Assembly (NCBI GenBank): GCA_963824095.1
Contig: CAWGNS010000009.1
Coordinates: 372,001-436,000, forward strand
Direction of reading: 5' to 3'
DNA length: 64,000 bases
Origin: JBBDWJ01 sp963824095
GTDB taxonomy: Bacteria; Acidobacteriota; Terriglobia; Bryobacterales; UBA6623
The notes under the pieces were generated by a model that worked only from the letters and a program-made list of their open reading frames with translations, was not told where the DNA came from and made no database searches. Below, piece by piece: positions 25,915-34,936 of this stretch (positions within the stretch are counted from its first letter, which is position 1; every line of letters starts with the position of its first letter). The position numbers and the translations under genes are program-made.

Positions 25915-27714
25915 TCAGAAAGGCCAGACCAGCGGCGCCACGATCAGAGCCGTCAACCCCACCAGCAGACTGATCGGCACGCCAATGCGCGTGTAATCGG
26001 TGAATCGATACCCGCCGGGGCCGTAGACCATCAGGTTGGTCTGATAGCCGATCGGGGTTGCGAAGCTGGCCGAGCCGGCGATCATCAGCACCATCACAAA
26101 GGGCAGCAGGTTGACCCCGAGCTGTTGCGCCGCCGAAATCGCGATCGGGAACATCAGGGCGACGGCGGCGTTGTTGGTGAGAATTTCGGTCAGCAGCCAA
26201 GTCACCAGATAGACGCCGACCAGCGTCAGATAGGGATTGCCGCCGGCCGCGCCGAGCACGCTGCCGGCGAGCAGTTGGGCGGCGCCCGATTGCTCGATCG
26301 CCGCACCGATGCCGAGCGCGGCGCCGATCACGATCAGCACGCCCCAGTCGACGCTGTTGCGCGCTTCGATCAGGCCGCAGCAGCGCGTCAGCACCATCAG
26401 CGCGGCGGCGACCACGGCGGCTACCAGCATGCTGACGACGCCCGAAGCGGCCAGCACGACCATGCCGGCCAGGATCAGCAGCGCCAGCAGCGCACGCTCG
26501 TGGCGCCGCGGCGTGGAGTCTTCGATCGCGCTCACCAGGAAGAAGTCGCGCGAGTCGCGATTTTGTTGCGCAAACGTCGGCGCGGCCTCGATCAGCAGCG
26601 TGTCGCCGGGGCGCAGCTCGATGTCGCCGATCTTGCGCTGGATGCGCTCGCCGCCGCGCGCCACCGCCAGCACCACCGCGTTGTAGCGGTTGCGGAAACG
26701 CCCGTCGCGGATCGTCTTGCCGGCCAGCGGGCAAGTGTTCGACACCACGGCCTCGAAAAGCTGCCGCCGGTAGCGCGGCGAGTCGAGCTTGAACACCTGA
26801 TTGGTGGCCGGCACCAGGCCGCGCAGGTTTTGCAGGTCGCGAATCGATTCGACGATGCCGGCGAAGATCAGCCGGTCGTCGGCCTGCAGGGTCTCCTCGG
26901 GACCCACCGCCAGAATGCTCATCCCCTGGCGATCGATCTCGGTGAGATACGACCCTGGCAGATGGCGCAGGCCGGCCTGCTCGATCGATTTGCCGACCAG
27001 CGGGCTGCCTACGGGCACGATCATCTCGGCGGTGTATTGGCGCGGGTCGCTCATCTCGGCCGCCGGCGAGCCGCGCGTCGGCAGCAGCCTGGGCCCGAAC
27101 AGCAGCAAAAACAGCGAGCCGACCACGGCGCACGGCAGCCCCACCCAGGTCACGTCGAACATACCCAGCGGCGGCAGGTTGGTCTGCGTCTGCACCAGCC
27201 CGGCGACCACCAGGTTGGTGCTGGTGCCGATCAGAGAGCAGATCCCGCCCAGAATCGCCGCATAGCTGAGCGGGATCATCAGCTTCGACGGCGTGAGATT
27301 CAGCTTTTTGGCCCAGTCGCTGACCGCCGGGATCAGCATCGCTACCACCGGCGTGTTGTTCAAAAACGTGCTGAGCGCGACCACCGGGAACAGGATGCGA
27401 ACCAGCGCCATGCGCACGGTCTTAGGGCGCCCCAATACCGATTGCGCGATCCAGTCGATGCCGCCGGTCTCGCGCAGGCCCGTGACGACGATGAACAGCA
27501 CCCCGACCGCGAGCATGCCCGGGTTCGAGAAACCGCCGAAGGCTTGCGCGGTGGTGATGACGCCCAGCTTCCAGCCCGCGGCAAGCGGCACCGGGGCGAC
27601 CAGCAGCAAGGTCAGGCCGCCGACCAGCACCGCATCGGGCGGGATGCGCGTGAAGATCAACAGGCCGAGCACCAGCGCCAGCACGGCCAGCACGATGCCG
27701 GCTTCAACGCCCAC
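25915..27714 (-). CDS. SLC13-family permease with paired RCK_C (TrkA-C) domains
   Basis: Large inner-membrane anion transporter of 599 residues with a GTG start. Five or six helices at the N-terminus include VGVLFIVVTGLRETGG and VVALSTFLNNTPVVAMLIPA (the Asn-Asn-Thr-Pro-Val signature of the family). A cytoplasmic insertion (about 205-375) holds two TrkA-C domains (AEMIVPVGSPLVGKSIEQAG; QLFEAVVSNTCPLAGKTIRD), each ending in a D(R/T)L(I/L) strand. A second membrane half contains LTNNAAVALMFPIAI. Family members carry sulfate, dicarboxylates or similar anions; the TrkA-C pair suggests ligand gating. Substrate not predictable. Confidence 0.9.
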   Translation of the reverse strand: MGVEAGIVLAVLALVLGLLIFTRIPPDAVLVGGLTLLLVAPVPLAAGWKLGVITTAQAFGGFSNPGMLAVGVLFIVVTGLRETGGIDWIAQSVLGRPKTVRMALVRILFPVVALSTFLNNTPVVAMLIPAVSDWAKKLNLTPSKLMIPLSYAAILGGICSLIGTSTNLVVAGLVQTQTNLPPLGMFDVTWVGLPCAVVGSLFLLLFGPRLLPTRGSPAAEMSDPRQYTAEMIVPVGSPLVGKSIEQAGLRHLPGSYLTEIDRQGMSILAVGPEETLQADDRLIFAGIVESIRDLQNLRGLVPATNQVFKLDSPRYRRQLFEAVVSNTCPLAGKTIRDGRFRNRYNAVVLAVARGGERIQRKIGDIELRPGDTLLIEAAPTFAQQNRDSRDFFLVSAIEDSTPRRHERALLALLILAGMVVLAASGVVSMLVAAVVAAALMVLTRCCGLIEARNSVDWGVLIVIGAALGIGAAIEQSGAAQLLAGSVLGAAGGNPYLTLVGVYLVTWLLTEILTNNAAVALMFPIAISAAQQLGVNLLPFVMVLMIAGSASFATPIGYQTNLMVYGPGGYRFTDYTRIGVPISLLVGLTALIVAPLVWPF

Positions 27715-28195
27715 GGCGAAGCTCCGATCGGATCAGAGCCGGCCGCCGGACTTGGGCTACCGCCGGGTGAGTCATCCGTTGCCGTTTCCCGCCCCGGCAA
27801 GTCCGCCCGGAGCCGCTGGCGGCTGGAGATACGAGGGGGAATGGCATCTGTATCGGGGTCGGGAGGATGGCCTGTGGCGCCAGCGAACGGCTGTTGAGAT
27901 AGCGACTCTTTAGATAGTAATGCCAAACGCGGGGAAAGTGTTGGCGGCGCAAGTCGCGGCCTGGGCGTCTTGGCACGTGCCGTGAACCGCCAAGAATCGC
28001 CACGAATCGGGACAAACCGCCGCGAATCGCCACTCAGAGCCGCGGACTTGAGCCCGCGCTGCGTGGCACGGCGCAGCGCCATCGCCCGACTCCCAGCACT
28101 GTAGCCCGGCCAGGCCGCACAGCGCGGGCTCACGCCCGCGGCTCCGAGTGGGAATAAAGGCGATTCAGCCCGCCGCCCGTTTAACCCGCCGGCCT
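27715..28195. other. 481-nt gap between two permease genes
   Basis: No gene. 27984-28033 is a tandem-like run built on CGCCA(A/C)GAATCG units. It leads directly into the long inverted repeat at 28031-28150. Confidence 0.55.
28031..28150. repeat. Family B long imperfect inverted repeat, copy 1
   Basis: Starts CACTCAGAGCCGCGGACTTG and ends with GCCCGCGGCTCCGAGTG, so the ~40-bp ends pair over a ~40-nt centre. Related copies at 29451-29568 and 60038-60156 share the outer arms and the GCCGGGC/CACAGCGCGG interior. Confidence 0.8.
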
Positions 28196-29410
28196 TCAAC
28201 CCGCAAGCATCCACAACCATACCGCCGCAATCCCCAGTGTCGCCAAGGTTACCGGCACCCCCACCCGCGCATGGTCGCGCCAGGAAACTTTTACGCCCAG
28301 CCGCCCGGCCTGGTCCGCCACGATGATGTTGGCGATGCTGCCGACCAGGAACAGGTTCCCCGCCAGCGTGCTCGCCAGCGCCAGCACGGCGCCGGCCATC
28401 GGGTGCGTCGCCGCCGGCAGCAGCAGCATCACCGCCGGCACGTTCGACACCAGGTTCGAGAGCACCACCGCGGCGGCGAACAGCCAGCCGGGCCGCGACA
28501 GATCTACGCCCGCTCCGCGCACGCCGTCGAAAACCTGCGTCAGCGCTCCCGACGCAGTCAACGCGTGATTGACGACAAACAGCCCGATGAACAGCACCAG
28601 CAGTTGCCAATCCACCTCGCCGAGCATGTCGCGCGAAGCCATGCGGCGGCTCATCAGCAGCAGCCCGGCCGCCGACAGCGCCGCCACTTCGCGCGGCACG
28701 TCGGTCCACAGAAAAACCGCCACCAGCAGCGCCAGCACGGCAAAACCCTTGGCGGTCTGCCAGCGGTCGAACGGTGCCGCGACGGCCTGAATGCCCCGCG
28801 GCGGCGCCTGCCAGCGTCCCCGGAACTGCCGGCAGATGATCGCCCATACGGCCGCCAGGCTCAGCACGGCGGGAACGCCCGCGTCCCACAAATAGCCCCC
28901 AAACGACAGGTTGAGCCGTTGGCCGATCAACATGTTTTGGGGGTTGCCGATCAACGTCGCCGCCGACCCGGCGTTGGAAGCGCAGGCCAGCGCCAGCAGG
29001 AACGGCAGGGGATGGAGGCCGCGCCGGTCGCAGCCCTCAATCAGCACGGGGGCCATCGCCAGGCACACTACATCGTTGGCCAGCAACGCCGACAGGGCGC
29101 CGGCGATCACGATCAACGCCGCCAGCAACGCGGCCGGCCCCACCTCGGCGGCGGCGATCCTGCGGGTGAGCCGCGTATAAAAACCGCCCAGCCGGAACTG
29201 CGCCGACACGACCATCAGTCCGAACAACAGCCCGATGGTAGGCACATCGACCGCCGCCCAGGCCTGCCCGGGAGTCAACCGCCCGGCGGCCAGCAGCCCG
29301 ATCGCCCCCAGCAAAGCCACGCCCGCCCGCTCGAGCGCCAGCCCGGGAATGCCGCCCAAAAGCATCCCGAGGTAAACGAACGCAAACACGAGAGCGACGA
29401 CCGTGTCCAT
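28196..29410 (-). CDS. ArsB/NhaD-type (ion transporter superfamily) permease
   Basis: Inner-membrane transporter of 404 residues. The start at 29410 opens the first helix (MDTVVALVFAFVYLGMLLGG). About ten hydrophobic segments follow; the diagnostic ones are LSALLANDVVCLAMAPVLIE and LSNLVSNVPAVMLLLPAAT, the two re-entrant Asn-containing motifs of the SLC13/ArsB/Na-H antiporter superfamily, and ASNAGSAATLIGNPQNMLIG. Unlike its neighbour it has no TrkA-C insert. It could export arsenite or carry an organic anion or sodium; no ars genes are near. Confidence 0.85.
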   Translation of the reverse strand: MDTVVALVFAFVYLGMLLGGIPGLALERAGVALLGAIGLLAAGRLTPGQAWAAVDVPTIGLLFGLMVVSAQFRLGGFYTRLTRRIAAAEVGPAALLAALIVIAGALSALLANDVVCLAMAPVLIEGCDRRGLHPLPFLLALACASNAGSAATLIGNPQNMLIGQRLNLSFGGYLWDAGVPAVLSLAAVWAIICRQFRGRWQAPPRGIQAVAAPFDRWQTAKGFAVLALLVAVFLWTDVPREVAALSAAGLLLMSRRMASRDMLGEVDWQLLVLFIGLFVVNHALTASGALTQVFDGVRGAGVDLSRPGWLFAAAVVLSNLVSNVPAVMLLLPAATHPMAGAVLALASTLAGNLFLVGSIANIIVADQAGRLGVKVSWRDHARVGVPVTLATLGIAAVWLWMLAG

Positions 29411-29450
29411 GTTTGAGGATAAAAGAGCACAGAGGCGCGAAGAACCGCCG

Positions 29451-29568
29451 CTCACAGCCGCGGGCGTAAGCCCGCGCCATGCGCATGACCGGGCCGCAGT
29501 GCCAAAACTCGAGGCCAAGCGCCGGGCCGAGCCGCACAGCGCGGGCTCACGCCCGCGGCTCCGAGTGA
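29451..29568. repeat. Family B long imperfect inverted repeat, copy 2
   Basis: Outer arms CTCACAGCCGCGGGCGTAAG and TCACGCCCGCGGCTCCGAGTG-like sequence. Lies in the divergent gap before the DegT gene. About 1.4 kb from copy 1 in the same orientation. Confidence 0.8.
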
Positions 29569-29606
29569 CAATGCGCGGCGCAACCGCCCACGGCCCAGCC
29601 GCTTCA

Positions 29607-29668
29607 CCGATCAACCGATCAACCGATGAACCGATCAACGGCTCCGCCGATCAACGATCCTGTATACT
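29607..29668 (+). promoter_or_regulatory. CCGATCAA tandem units and possible -10 element
   Basis: 29607-29657 carries five CCGATCAA-type units (CCGATCAACCGATCAACCGA and on). A TATACT hexamer at 29663-29668 lies 35 nt upstream of the ATG at 29703 and is a reasonable -10. No convincing -35. Whether the repeats act on this promoter is unknown. Confidence 0.4.
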
Positions 29669-29702
29669 AACGTGTTCGCGAAAGCGGAAAGGAGTTTCCC
29701 CC

Positions 29703-30827
29703 ATGAACGTGCCGTTCTATGGCCACGTCAAGCAGTATCACAACATTAAGTCGGAGATCGACGCCAATATTCAGGAGGTGCTCGAGAGCGGCCAACACGT
29801 CATGGGGCCGATGCTCAAGCGCTTCGAGCGCGAATTCGCCGACTATCACGGATTGAAATACGCGGTGGGCGTCGGCAACGGCACCGACGCGCTGTGGCTG
29901 ACGTTCATGGCCCTGGGCATCGGCCCGGGCGACGAGTGCATCACGACCACCAATACATTTTTCGCGACGGCCGAGGCGATCTGGACCACCAACGCCACCG
30001 CGGTGTTCGTCGATTCCGATCCGAAAACCAACTGCCTCGACCCGGCCCGCATCGAGGCCGCCATCACGCCCAAGACCAAGGCGCTGGTGCCGGTGCACCT
30101 CTACGGGCAGTGCGCTGACATGAAAGCGATCCGCGCCATTGCCGACAAGCACAAGCTGCTGGTGATCGAGGACAACGCGCAGGGCGTCGGCTCGGCCGGC
30201 AACGGCTTCCGCGTCGGCGAGCTGAGCGACGCGGTCTGCACCAGCTTCATCATTCAGAAGAACCTGGGGACGTTCGGCGACGGCGGCGCCGTGGTGACCA
30301 ACAACCCCGAGATCGACCGCATCATCCGCAAGCTGCGCAACCACGGGTCCGACAAACGCTCGGTGCACAGCATGGGTTTCAACTCACGGCTCGACGACAT
30401 CCACGCCGGCGTGCTCAGCGCCAAGCTCAAGCACATCGATTCGTGGAATGACCAGCGCCGCAAATGGTCGGCGCACTACACCTCGTGCCTCAAAGAGGCC
30501 GCCAACTTCACGCTGCCCTACGAAGTTCCCGGTGGCCGTCATGTGTTTCACCTCTACGTCATCGAGACGAAAAAGCCCGAGCACCGCGACCCGTTGCTGA
30601 AGTTCCTCAACGACAGCGGCATCGACGCCAAGTGCCACTACCCGATCGCCATTCACCAGCAGGAAGGCTACCCCTGGGGCAAGCAAGCCCGCATCGTGGG
30701 CCCGATTCCCAACTCCGAGCGCAACGCAGCCTGCTGCGTCTCGCTGCCGATGTTCCCCGAACTGACGCAGCAAGAGGCTGACTTCGTCATCGAGAAAACG
30801 CTGGAGTGGGATCGCAGCGCCAGCTAG
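29703..30827 (+). CDS. DegT/DnrJ/EryC1/StrS aminotransferase
   Basis: PLP-dependent sugar aminotransferase family, 374 residues. A strong AAAGGAG site selects the ATG at 29703; the frame is open upstream but unrelated. Typical blocks: NIQEVLESGQHVMGPMLKRF, GVGNGTDALWLTFMALGIGP, ITTTNTFFATAEAIWTTNA, VPVHLYGQCADMKAI, and the Lys-containing FIIQKNLGTFGDGGAVVTNN, followed by GFNSRLDDIHAGVL. These enzymes aminate nucleotide-linked keto sugars for O-antigen or glycan synthesis. There are no sugar biosynthesis neighbours, so the substrate is open. Confidence 0.92.
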   Translation: MNVPFYGHVKQYHNIKSEIDANIQEVLESGQHVMGPMLKRFEREFADYHGLKYAVGVGNGTDALWLTFMALGIGPGDECITTTNTFFATAEAIWTTNATAVFVDSDPKTNCLDPARIEAAITPKTKALVPVHLYGQCADMKAIRAIADKHKLLVIEDNAQGVGSAGNGFRVGELSDAVCTSFIIQKNLGTFGDGGAVVTNNPEIDRIIRKLRNHGSDKRSVHSMGFNSRLDDIHAGVLSAKLKHIDSWNDQRRKWSAHYTSCLKEAANFTLPYEVPGGRHVFHLYVIETKKPEHRDPLLKFLNDSGIDAKCHYPIAIHQQEGYPWGKQARIVGPIPNSERNAACCVSLPMFPELTQQEADFVIEKTLEWDRSAS

Positions 30828-31145
30828 GCGAGAGCGATTCCAGCCAGCGAGGCTCGCCGGGTCGGCGCCTTTGTGGTGGCACAGGCCATCCCAACTGTGC
30901 TATTGGGCTCGTTTTTCGCGTCGATGTGTTGAAAACAAAGATCCTAATTGGATTACGAGAGCGCAAAGGCCAAGAGTGGATAGACAGACAAGATTGTCTG
31001 TCCCACGTCAGAGGGACCAAACCACGAGGGCCGCGCACGGGAAAAGCTTAGCGGGTTTTCACCGCCCGCGCGGGGGGTGCGGAGGATCACGGCGCTCGAT
31101 TGGAGAGTTGGAACGCGCCAGCGTCCCTTAGGGCTGCGAAAATTC
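30828..31145. other. 318-nt gap with a family A repeat
   Basis: 30982-31006 is a family A element (AGACAGACAAGATTGTCTGTCCCAC). No gene seen in the rest. Confidence 0.6.
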
Positions 31146-31415
31146 TCAGGCGGAAACCAATCGCATCACCAGATATCCCATGCCGTTGGCGATCGAGAAG
31201 AACAACCACAACACAAACGCCGAAGCGAAGATCGGCTTCGGATCGCTTCTCGCGGGACGCAGCATCGCGGCGACGATGGCCCACAGCGTGGTGGTGACCA
31301 GTACGAAAATCCAGGCCTCTTCAAAACTGATGGCGGTATGCGGGGAAAAGACGAACCGAATGATCCCGAGCACGATGCCCGTAACCGAAACTCCCACATA
31401 CCATTTGCGCATCAT
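31146..31415 (-). CDS. Small three-helix membrane protein of unknown function
   Basis: Product of about 89 residues. The ATG at 31415 is chosen over 31442 because GGAGGAGG lies 8-10 nt before it. Three hydrophobic segments: WYVGVSVTGIVLGIIRFVF, AWIFVLVTTTLWAIVAAML and PIFASAFVLWLFFSIANGMG. No catalytic residues visible. It is isolated between the DegT gene and a gene remnant. Family unknown to me. Confidence 0.7.
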   Translation of the reverse strand: MMRKWYVGVSVTGIVLGIIRFVFSPHTAISFEEAWIFVLVTTTLWAIVAAMLRPARSDPKPIFASAFVLWLFFSIANGMGYLVMRLVSA

Positions 31416-31904
31416 CAACTTCGCCTCCTCGCCAGTCACCATCCATTAAGACTCCGCCACGAGCGCGGAAGTTTCTTTTACTCGCAATCGCAGTCGCGAT
31501 CCAACAATCATAATCCGGGCTGCAATGCGGTGAGGGCGAGCAATCGCGCACTCTGCTTCAATTCAGTACTCGTTGCGAGAACTGCGCGGCGATTCGCGTA
31601 AAAAGAGAATTGTTCCGAAAAATAATTTTCTTGGCAGTTTGTCTTCGTACAGTCAAACGCGAGTGGCAGGCGCGCACCGCCCGCCGGCAGTTCTCCACCA
31701 ACAAGGCGGCGGCAGAACCCACGCCAGCCTGGCATGGCGCGAGAGACTACAGGGCGAGGATCACACATAGCGAGGCAGGATTACACCGCGCCGGGATCAT
31801 AGCGGCACACCGCACATGGATCACAGCGGCCGGCACCGTGGTCCTGGCCCTGCGGCTCTGGCCCTGCGGCCCCGACAATGCGGCCCCGACAAGATGCGGC
31901 TACA
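31416..31904. other. 489-nt intergenic region, no gene seen
   Basis: Mixed composition, locally more AT-rich (around 31590-31640) than the surroundings. No repeat of the main families and no supported open frame. Confidence 0.4.
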
Positions 31905-32165
31905 TCACTGCGGCACGGCGCTCAGCAGCGACGGCGGCAGGGGAGCCGCGTCCGCCTGCGCGGGAGATTCGCGCCAGTTGAGGTATTGGAAACTCCAGCG
32001 GTAGTTTTGTGTGAACTGCTTGCCGCCGTCGAGATAGGCGCGCTGCACGCCGGAAGTGAAGATGCGGTCGCCGATGTCGCGGTATTTCACGTCGCCGGTC
32101 TGCTGAAACAGCCAGCCGTAGAGCGGCGCGATCATCAGGTTCAGGTCGGGCGCCGGCCCGAGCCC
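31905..32165 (-). pseudogene. C-terminal remnant of a larger protein
   Basis: The frame ending at 31905 reads LNLMIAPLYGWLFQQTGDVK, YRDIGDRIFTSGVQRAYLDG and GKQFTQNYRWSFQYLNWRES, which looks like the end of a folded enzyme with (Trp/Tyr-rich) alpha-toroid-like helices. Upstream (from about 32165 to the DksA-type gene) the frame changes to low-quality sequence (MARLWGCPRRFFVPAW...) with no ribosome site. I infer a truncated gene whose 5' part has been deleted. The original function is not identifiable, though the ...FTSGVQ...G.K...QNYRW pattern suggests a hydrolase-like barrel. Confidence 0.6.
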
Positions 32166-32307
32166 GCGACACAAACGCCATGCCGGAACAAAGAATCGGC
32201 GTGGACAACCCCAGAGTCTCGCCAACCTGCCGTCCCCTTCGAACCACGGCTCTGGCGCCTCGCAAAGCCGCAGGTCCGGCGAAGCGCCAGCTCTGTGCTA
32301 CCGGGCC

Positions 32308-32673
32308 TTAGGCCACCTGCATCGAGTCGTAGCGCAGTTCGTCTTCGAGCTCCTGCTGGCAGGCGACGCAGTTGGCCGCCCACGGCAGAGCATTCAGACG
32401 GCGCGGCTCGATCGGCTCGCCGCAGCGGTCGCAGTGGCCGTATTCACCGCGATGGATGCGTTCGAGGGCGACCTTGATGGCGCGCCGCGTGGCGTAGTCG
32501 GTGTTGACGGTGGTGACGGCGACATCCAGCGCGTTGCGCGCCACCGCGTCGTCAAGCGGGTCGGCCGCCGCCTCGGCCACCAGACCCTTGCGAACCTCGG
32601 GACTGGCCGCCTCATCCAGCCGAGACTGGAGCTGCTGCTGCAACGCCTTGAGCTGTTGCTTGGTGATGGACAT
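32308..32673 (-). CDS. DksA/TraR-type zinc-finger protein
   Basis: 121 residues starting MSITKQQLKALQQQLQSRLD after AAGGAGAC. An N-terminal coiled coil is followed by a C-terminal four-Cys zinc finger, CDRCGEPIEPRRLNALPWA then NCVACQQELE. Proteins of this family bind in the RNA polymerase secondary channel and modulate transcription with ppGpp, or act as stress-related relatives such as YteA. The acidic coiled-coil tip (DxxDA) of DksA is replaced here by ADPLDDAVARNAL, which keeps Asp residues. Stands alone. Confidence 0.88.
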   Translation of the reverse strand: MSITKQQLKALQQQLQSRLDEAASPEVRKGLVAEAAADPLDDAVARNALDVAVTTVNTDYATRRAIKVALERIHRGEYGHCDRCGEPIEPRRLNALPWAANCVACQQELEDELRYDSMQVA

Positions 32674-33193
32674 GGTGTCTCCTTGCGAACCGGCTGCGCG
32701 AGCCCTGTGGCGCGAACCGTATGCGAGATCTGGAATAGCGCGACCCGGACCGGGCCCAACGGGCGGCACGAACCGGGCTGCGAAGCTGGCTGCGCGGCGC
32801 GACGCCTTCTCTCGCCGCGCGGCACAAGCTCAAATCCCCCAACTTCGATAGCCATTGTTCGCTGAATGGCGCCTCGCGAACAATGGAGCGGTGGTACCGA
32901 TTTTGATTAAGGGGGAAGACTTACCGGAACCCTGGGAGTGATGCAGGCCCACCGAGGCGGGAGGTGGTACTGGCGGGAGAGATCCGGTCAGAGGCTTGCC
33001 GGCCACAGGTCCCCGAGGCGCTGTGTCGCCAAGGGATGTTGTAACCCAGCGGGTCCCAGGTCGGAAATGGAGTATCGCCCTTGCGTGGAACAGACAATCC
33101 TGGCTGTTTCTTTTTGCCTGCCCGCTCGTCCTTGTACCTGCTCGGCTCGCTGTCCCGCGCCGCGGACAGGCGGGAGCGCCTGTCTCTATCCTG
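32674..33193. other. 520-nt gap with a family A repeat
   Basis: 33085-33106 is a diverged family A repeat (GTGGAACAGACAATCCTGGC). No gene with support on either strand. Confidence 0.55.
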
Positions 33194-33964
33194 TTACTTC
33201 TCGTAAGGCCAGGGGCCCCGCGTGAACAGGCCGCCGTCGACATAGATCGTCTGCCCAGTAATGAACTCGGCCTCGTCGGCGGCCAGGAAACAGACCGCGG
33301 CGGCGACGTCCTGCGGTTTGCCGACGCGCTGCATCGGCGTCAGCGGCGCCCAGGTTCCGGCGTAGTCGGGGGCTTCGGTCTTGGTGCGCTCGATCTCGAT
33401 CGCGCCCGGCGCCACGCAATTCACGGTGATGCCGTAAGGCCCCAGCTCGGCGGCGGCCACCTTGGTGAACATTTCAATGCCGCCCTTGCTGGCGGTGTAA
33501 TCGACCAGGTTGGGGAAGGCGACCTTGTTGCAGCCCGAGCCGATGTTGATGATGCGCCCGCCGTGGTGGTCTTTCATGTGGCGGCCGGCGCGCTGCGTGC
33601 ACAGGAAGTTGCCCTTCAGGTTGGTGTCGATGACGCGGTCCCACTCGGCTTCCTCAAGATCGAGCAGCGGCTTCCAGGTCTGGACCCCGGCGTTGTTGAC
33701 CAGGATCGACAGGTGCCCGAACGCGGCCAGCACCTCGTCGAACATCGCCTGAACGTCGCCGGACTCCCCGACGCTGGCGCGCACCGTCACCGCGCTGCGG
33801 CCCAGCTTTTCGATGGCGGCGGCGGTTTCGAGCGCGCCGGCTTCGTCGGCATTGTAGTTGACGGCGACGTCGCAGCCGCGGCGGGCCAGTTCGAGCGCGA
33901 TGCCGCGGCCGATGCCTTTGCTGGCTCCGGTGACCAGCGCGGTTTTGGATTCCAGGGTTTGCAT
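33194..33964 (-). CDS. SDR-family oxidoreductase
   Basis: Classical short-chain dehydrogenase/reductase, 256 residues from the ATG at 33964 (MQTLESKTALVTGASKGIG). NAD(P) motif TGASKGIGRG; LVNNAGVQTWKP; active-site Ser in IINIGSGCNKVAF and Tyr-Lys in VDYTASKGGIEM; C-terminal ITGQTIYVDGGLFTRGPWPY. The best general match is glucose 1-dehydrogenase or 3-oxoacyl-ACP-reductase-type enzymes. The NYNADEAGAL after the second strand suggests NADP preference. A 14-bp tandem array lies just upstream. Confidence 0.9.
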   Translation of the reverse strand: MQTLESKTALVTGASKGIGRGIALELARRGCDVAVNYNADEAGALETAAAIEKLGRSAVTVRASVGESGDVQAMFDEVLAAFGHLSILVNNAGVQTWKPLLDLEEAEWDRVIDTNLKGNFLCTQRAGRHMKDHHGGRIINIGSGCNKVAFPNLVDYTASKGGIEMFTKVAAAELGPYGITVNCVAPGAIEIERTKTEAPDYAGTWAPLTPMQRVGKPQDVAAAVCFLAADEAEFITGQTIYVDGGLFTRGPWPYEK

Positions 33965-34017
33965 GGGAGTCGATTCTATTGCGCGGACGGAATGTTCGAA
34001 TGGGACGGAGCAGCCCT

Positions 34018-34101
34018 TTGCCCGGTCCAGGTTGCACAGCCTAGATTGCGCAGCCCGGGTTGCACAGCTTACGTTGCACGGACCGGATTGCACAGACAGG
34101 G
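34018..34101. repeat. Degenerate 14-bp tandem array (six units)
   Basis: Six head-to-tail 14-mers: TTGCCCGGTCCAGG, TTGCACAGCCTAGA, TTGCGCAGCCCGGG, TTGCACAGCTTACG, TTGCACGGACCGGA, TTGCACAGACAGGG. All start TTGC and have CAG/CGG at positions 5-8. The last unit merges into a family A element (34091-34114), and another family A element follows (34117-34140). Lies 54 nt upstream of the SDR start and 60 nt after the hisG stop. Confidence 0.8.
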
Positions 34102-34140
34102 ATGTCTGCGCCACTGCAACAGACAGGATTGTCTATTCTG
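34091..34140. repeat. Two family A repeats next to the 14-bp array
   Basis: CACAGACAGGGATGTCTGCG followed by CCAC, and AACAGACAGGATTGTCTATT. Both have the ACAG...CTGT palindrome around ATTG/ATGT. Confidence 0.75.
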
Positions 34141-34159
34141 CCGGGCCGGCTGCGCTGTG

Positions 34160-34936
34160 CTAGATGTGGCCGAACACCGGCTCGGCTTCGCGCCGCGTGG
34201 GCGTGGCCGACAGCATCGCCGTGCGCACGGCCTGGATGATGGCGTGCTTTTCGCGGTGGCGCAGCGAGCGGCGGTTCACCAGCAGCCGGGCCGTCGAGCT
34301 GGGCAGTACCTTTTCGATGATCTTGAGGCCGTTGGCGCGCAGCGTGCGGCCGGTCTCGGTGTTGTCGACGATCGCGTCGCCGTCTTCGGGCGGCTTCGAC
34401 TCGGTCGCGCCGAAGGAATGAAACACCGCCACCGGCGACGAGCTACGCCGCTCGACATGCAGCCGCGAGTAGGGGCTGTAGAGCGACGGCTCGAGATCGG
34501 TGTGCTGCCGGACCAGCGCTTCGGTGAGGTTCAGATACTCGGTCCAGATGCGCAGCGGGTGCGTGCCCGTCGAATTGACGAATTTCTCGAACAGATCGGC
34601 GGCGCTGTTGACGTCTTCCCAGGCGGCCGGCACGGCCAGCACGATATCGACGCGGCCGAAGCCCAGGTCGAGCAGGTCTTCGACGTTCGAAGCGCACTCG
34701 CTTTCGCGGTACCAGTCGAGCCCGGAAATGCCCATGTCATAAAAGCCGGCGGCGATCATGTAGGGGATTTCCTGCGGCCGCAGCACCTTCACGGTGACGT
34801 CTTCGAGGTCGAGAGTCGGGCGATAGCTGCGGCTGCCGTCCCCGTAGCCTTGCGGACGCAGACCGGCGCGCTCGAGAAACGGCAACGTGGATTTTTCGAG
34901 GCTGCCCTTGGGTATGGCGAAACGAACGAGGCTCAT
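34160..34936 (-). CDS. hisG: ATP phosphoribosyltransferase catalytic subunit, short form
   Basis: First step of histidine synthesis: condensation of ATP and PRPP. 258 residues from the ATG at 34936 (MSLVRFAIPKGSLEKSTLPF). The core has FYDMGISGLDWYRE, FGRVDIVLAVPAAW, and the signature PEDGDAIVDNTETGRTLRAN (PRPP-binding region), then GLKIIEKVLPSSTARLLVN. The C-terminal regulatory domain of long HisG (~300 residues) is missing, so this is the short type that needs HisZ, which fits the HisZ-like gene upstream at 35343. Some internal insertions raise its length over the usual ~210-220. Confidence 0.9.
   Translation of the reverse strand: MSLVRFAIPKGSLEKSTLPFLERAGLRPQGYGDGSRSYRPTLDLEDVTVKVLRPQEIPYMIAAGFYDMGISGLDWYRESECASNVEDLLDLGFGRVDIVLAVPAAWEDVNSAADLFEKFVNSTGTHPLRIWTEYLNLTEALVRQHTDLEPSLYSPYSRLHVERRSSSPVAVFHSFGATESKPPEDGDAIVDNTETGRTLRANGLKIIEKVLPSSTARLLVNRRSLRHREKHAIIQAVRTAMLSATPTRREAEPVFGHI

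Noticed and set aside
34018..34101. CRISPR array
   Set aside because: Six adjacent 14-mers without spacers and no cas genes; a tandem repeat, not CRISPR.
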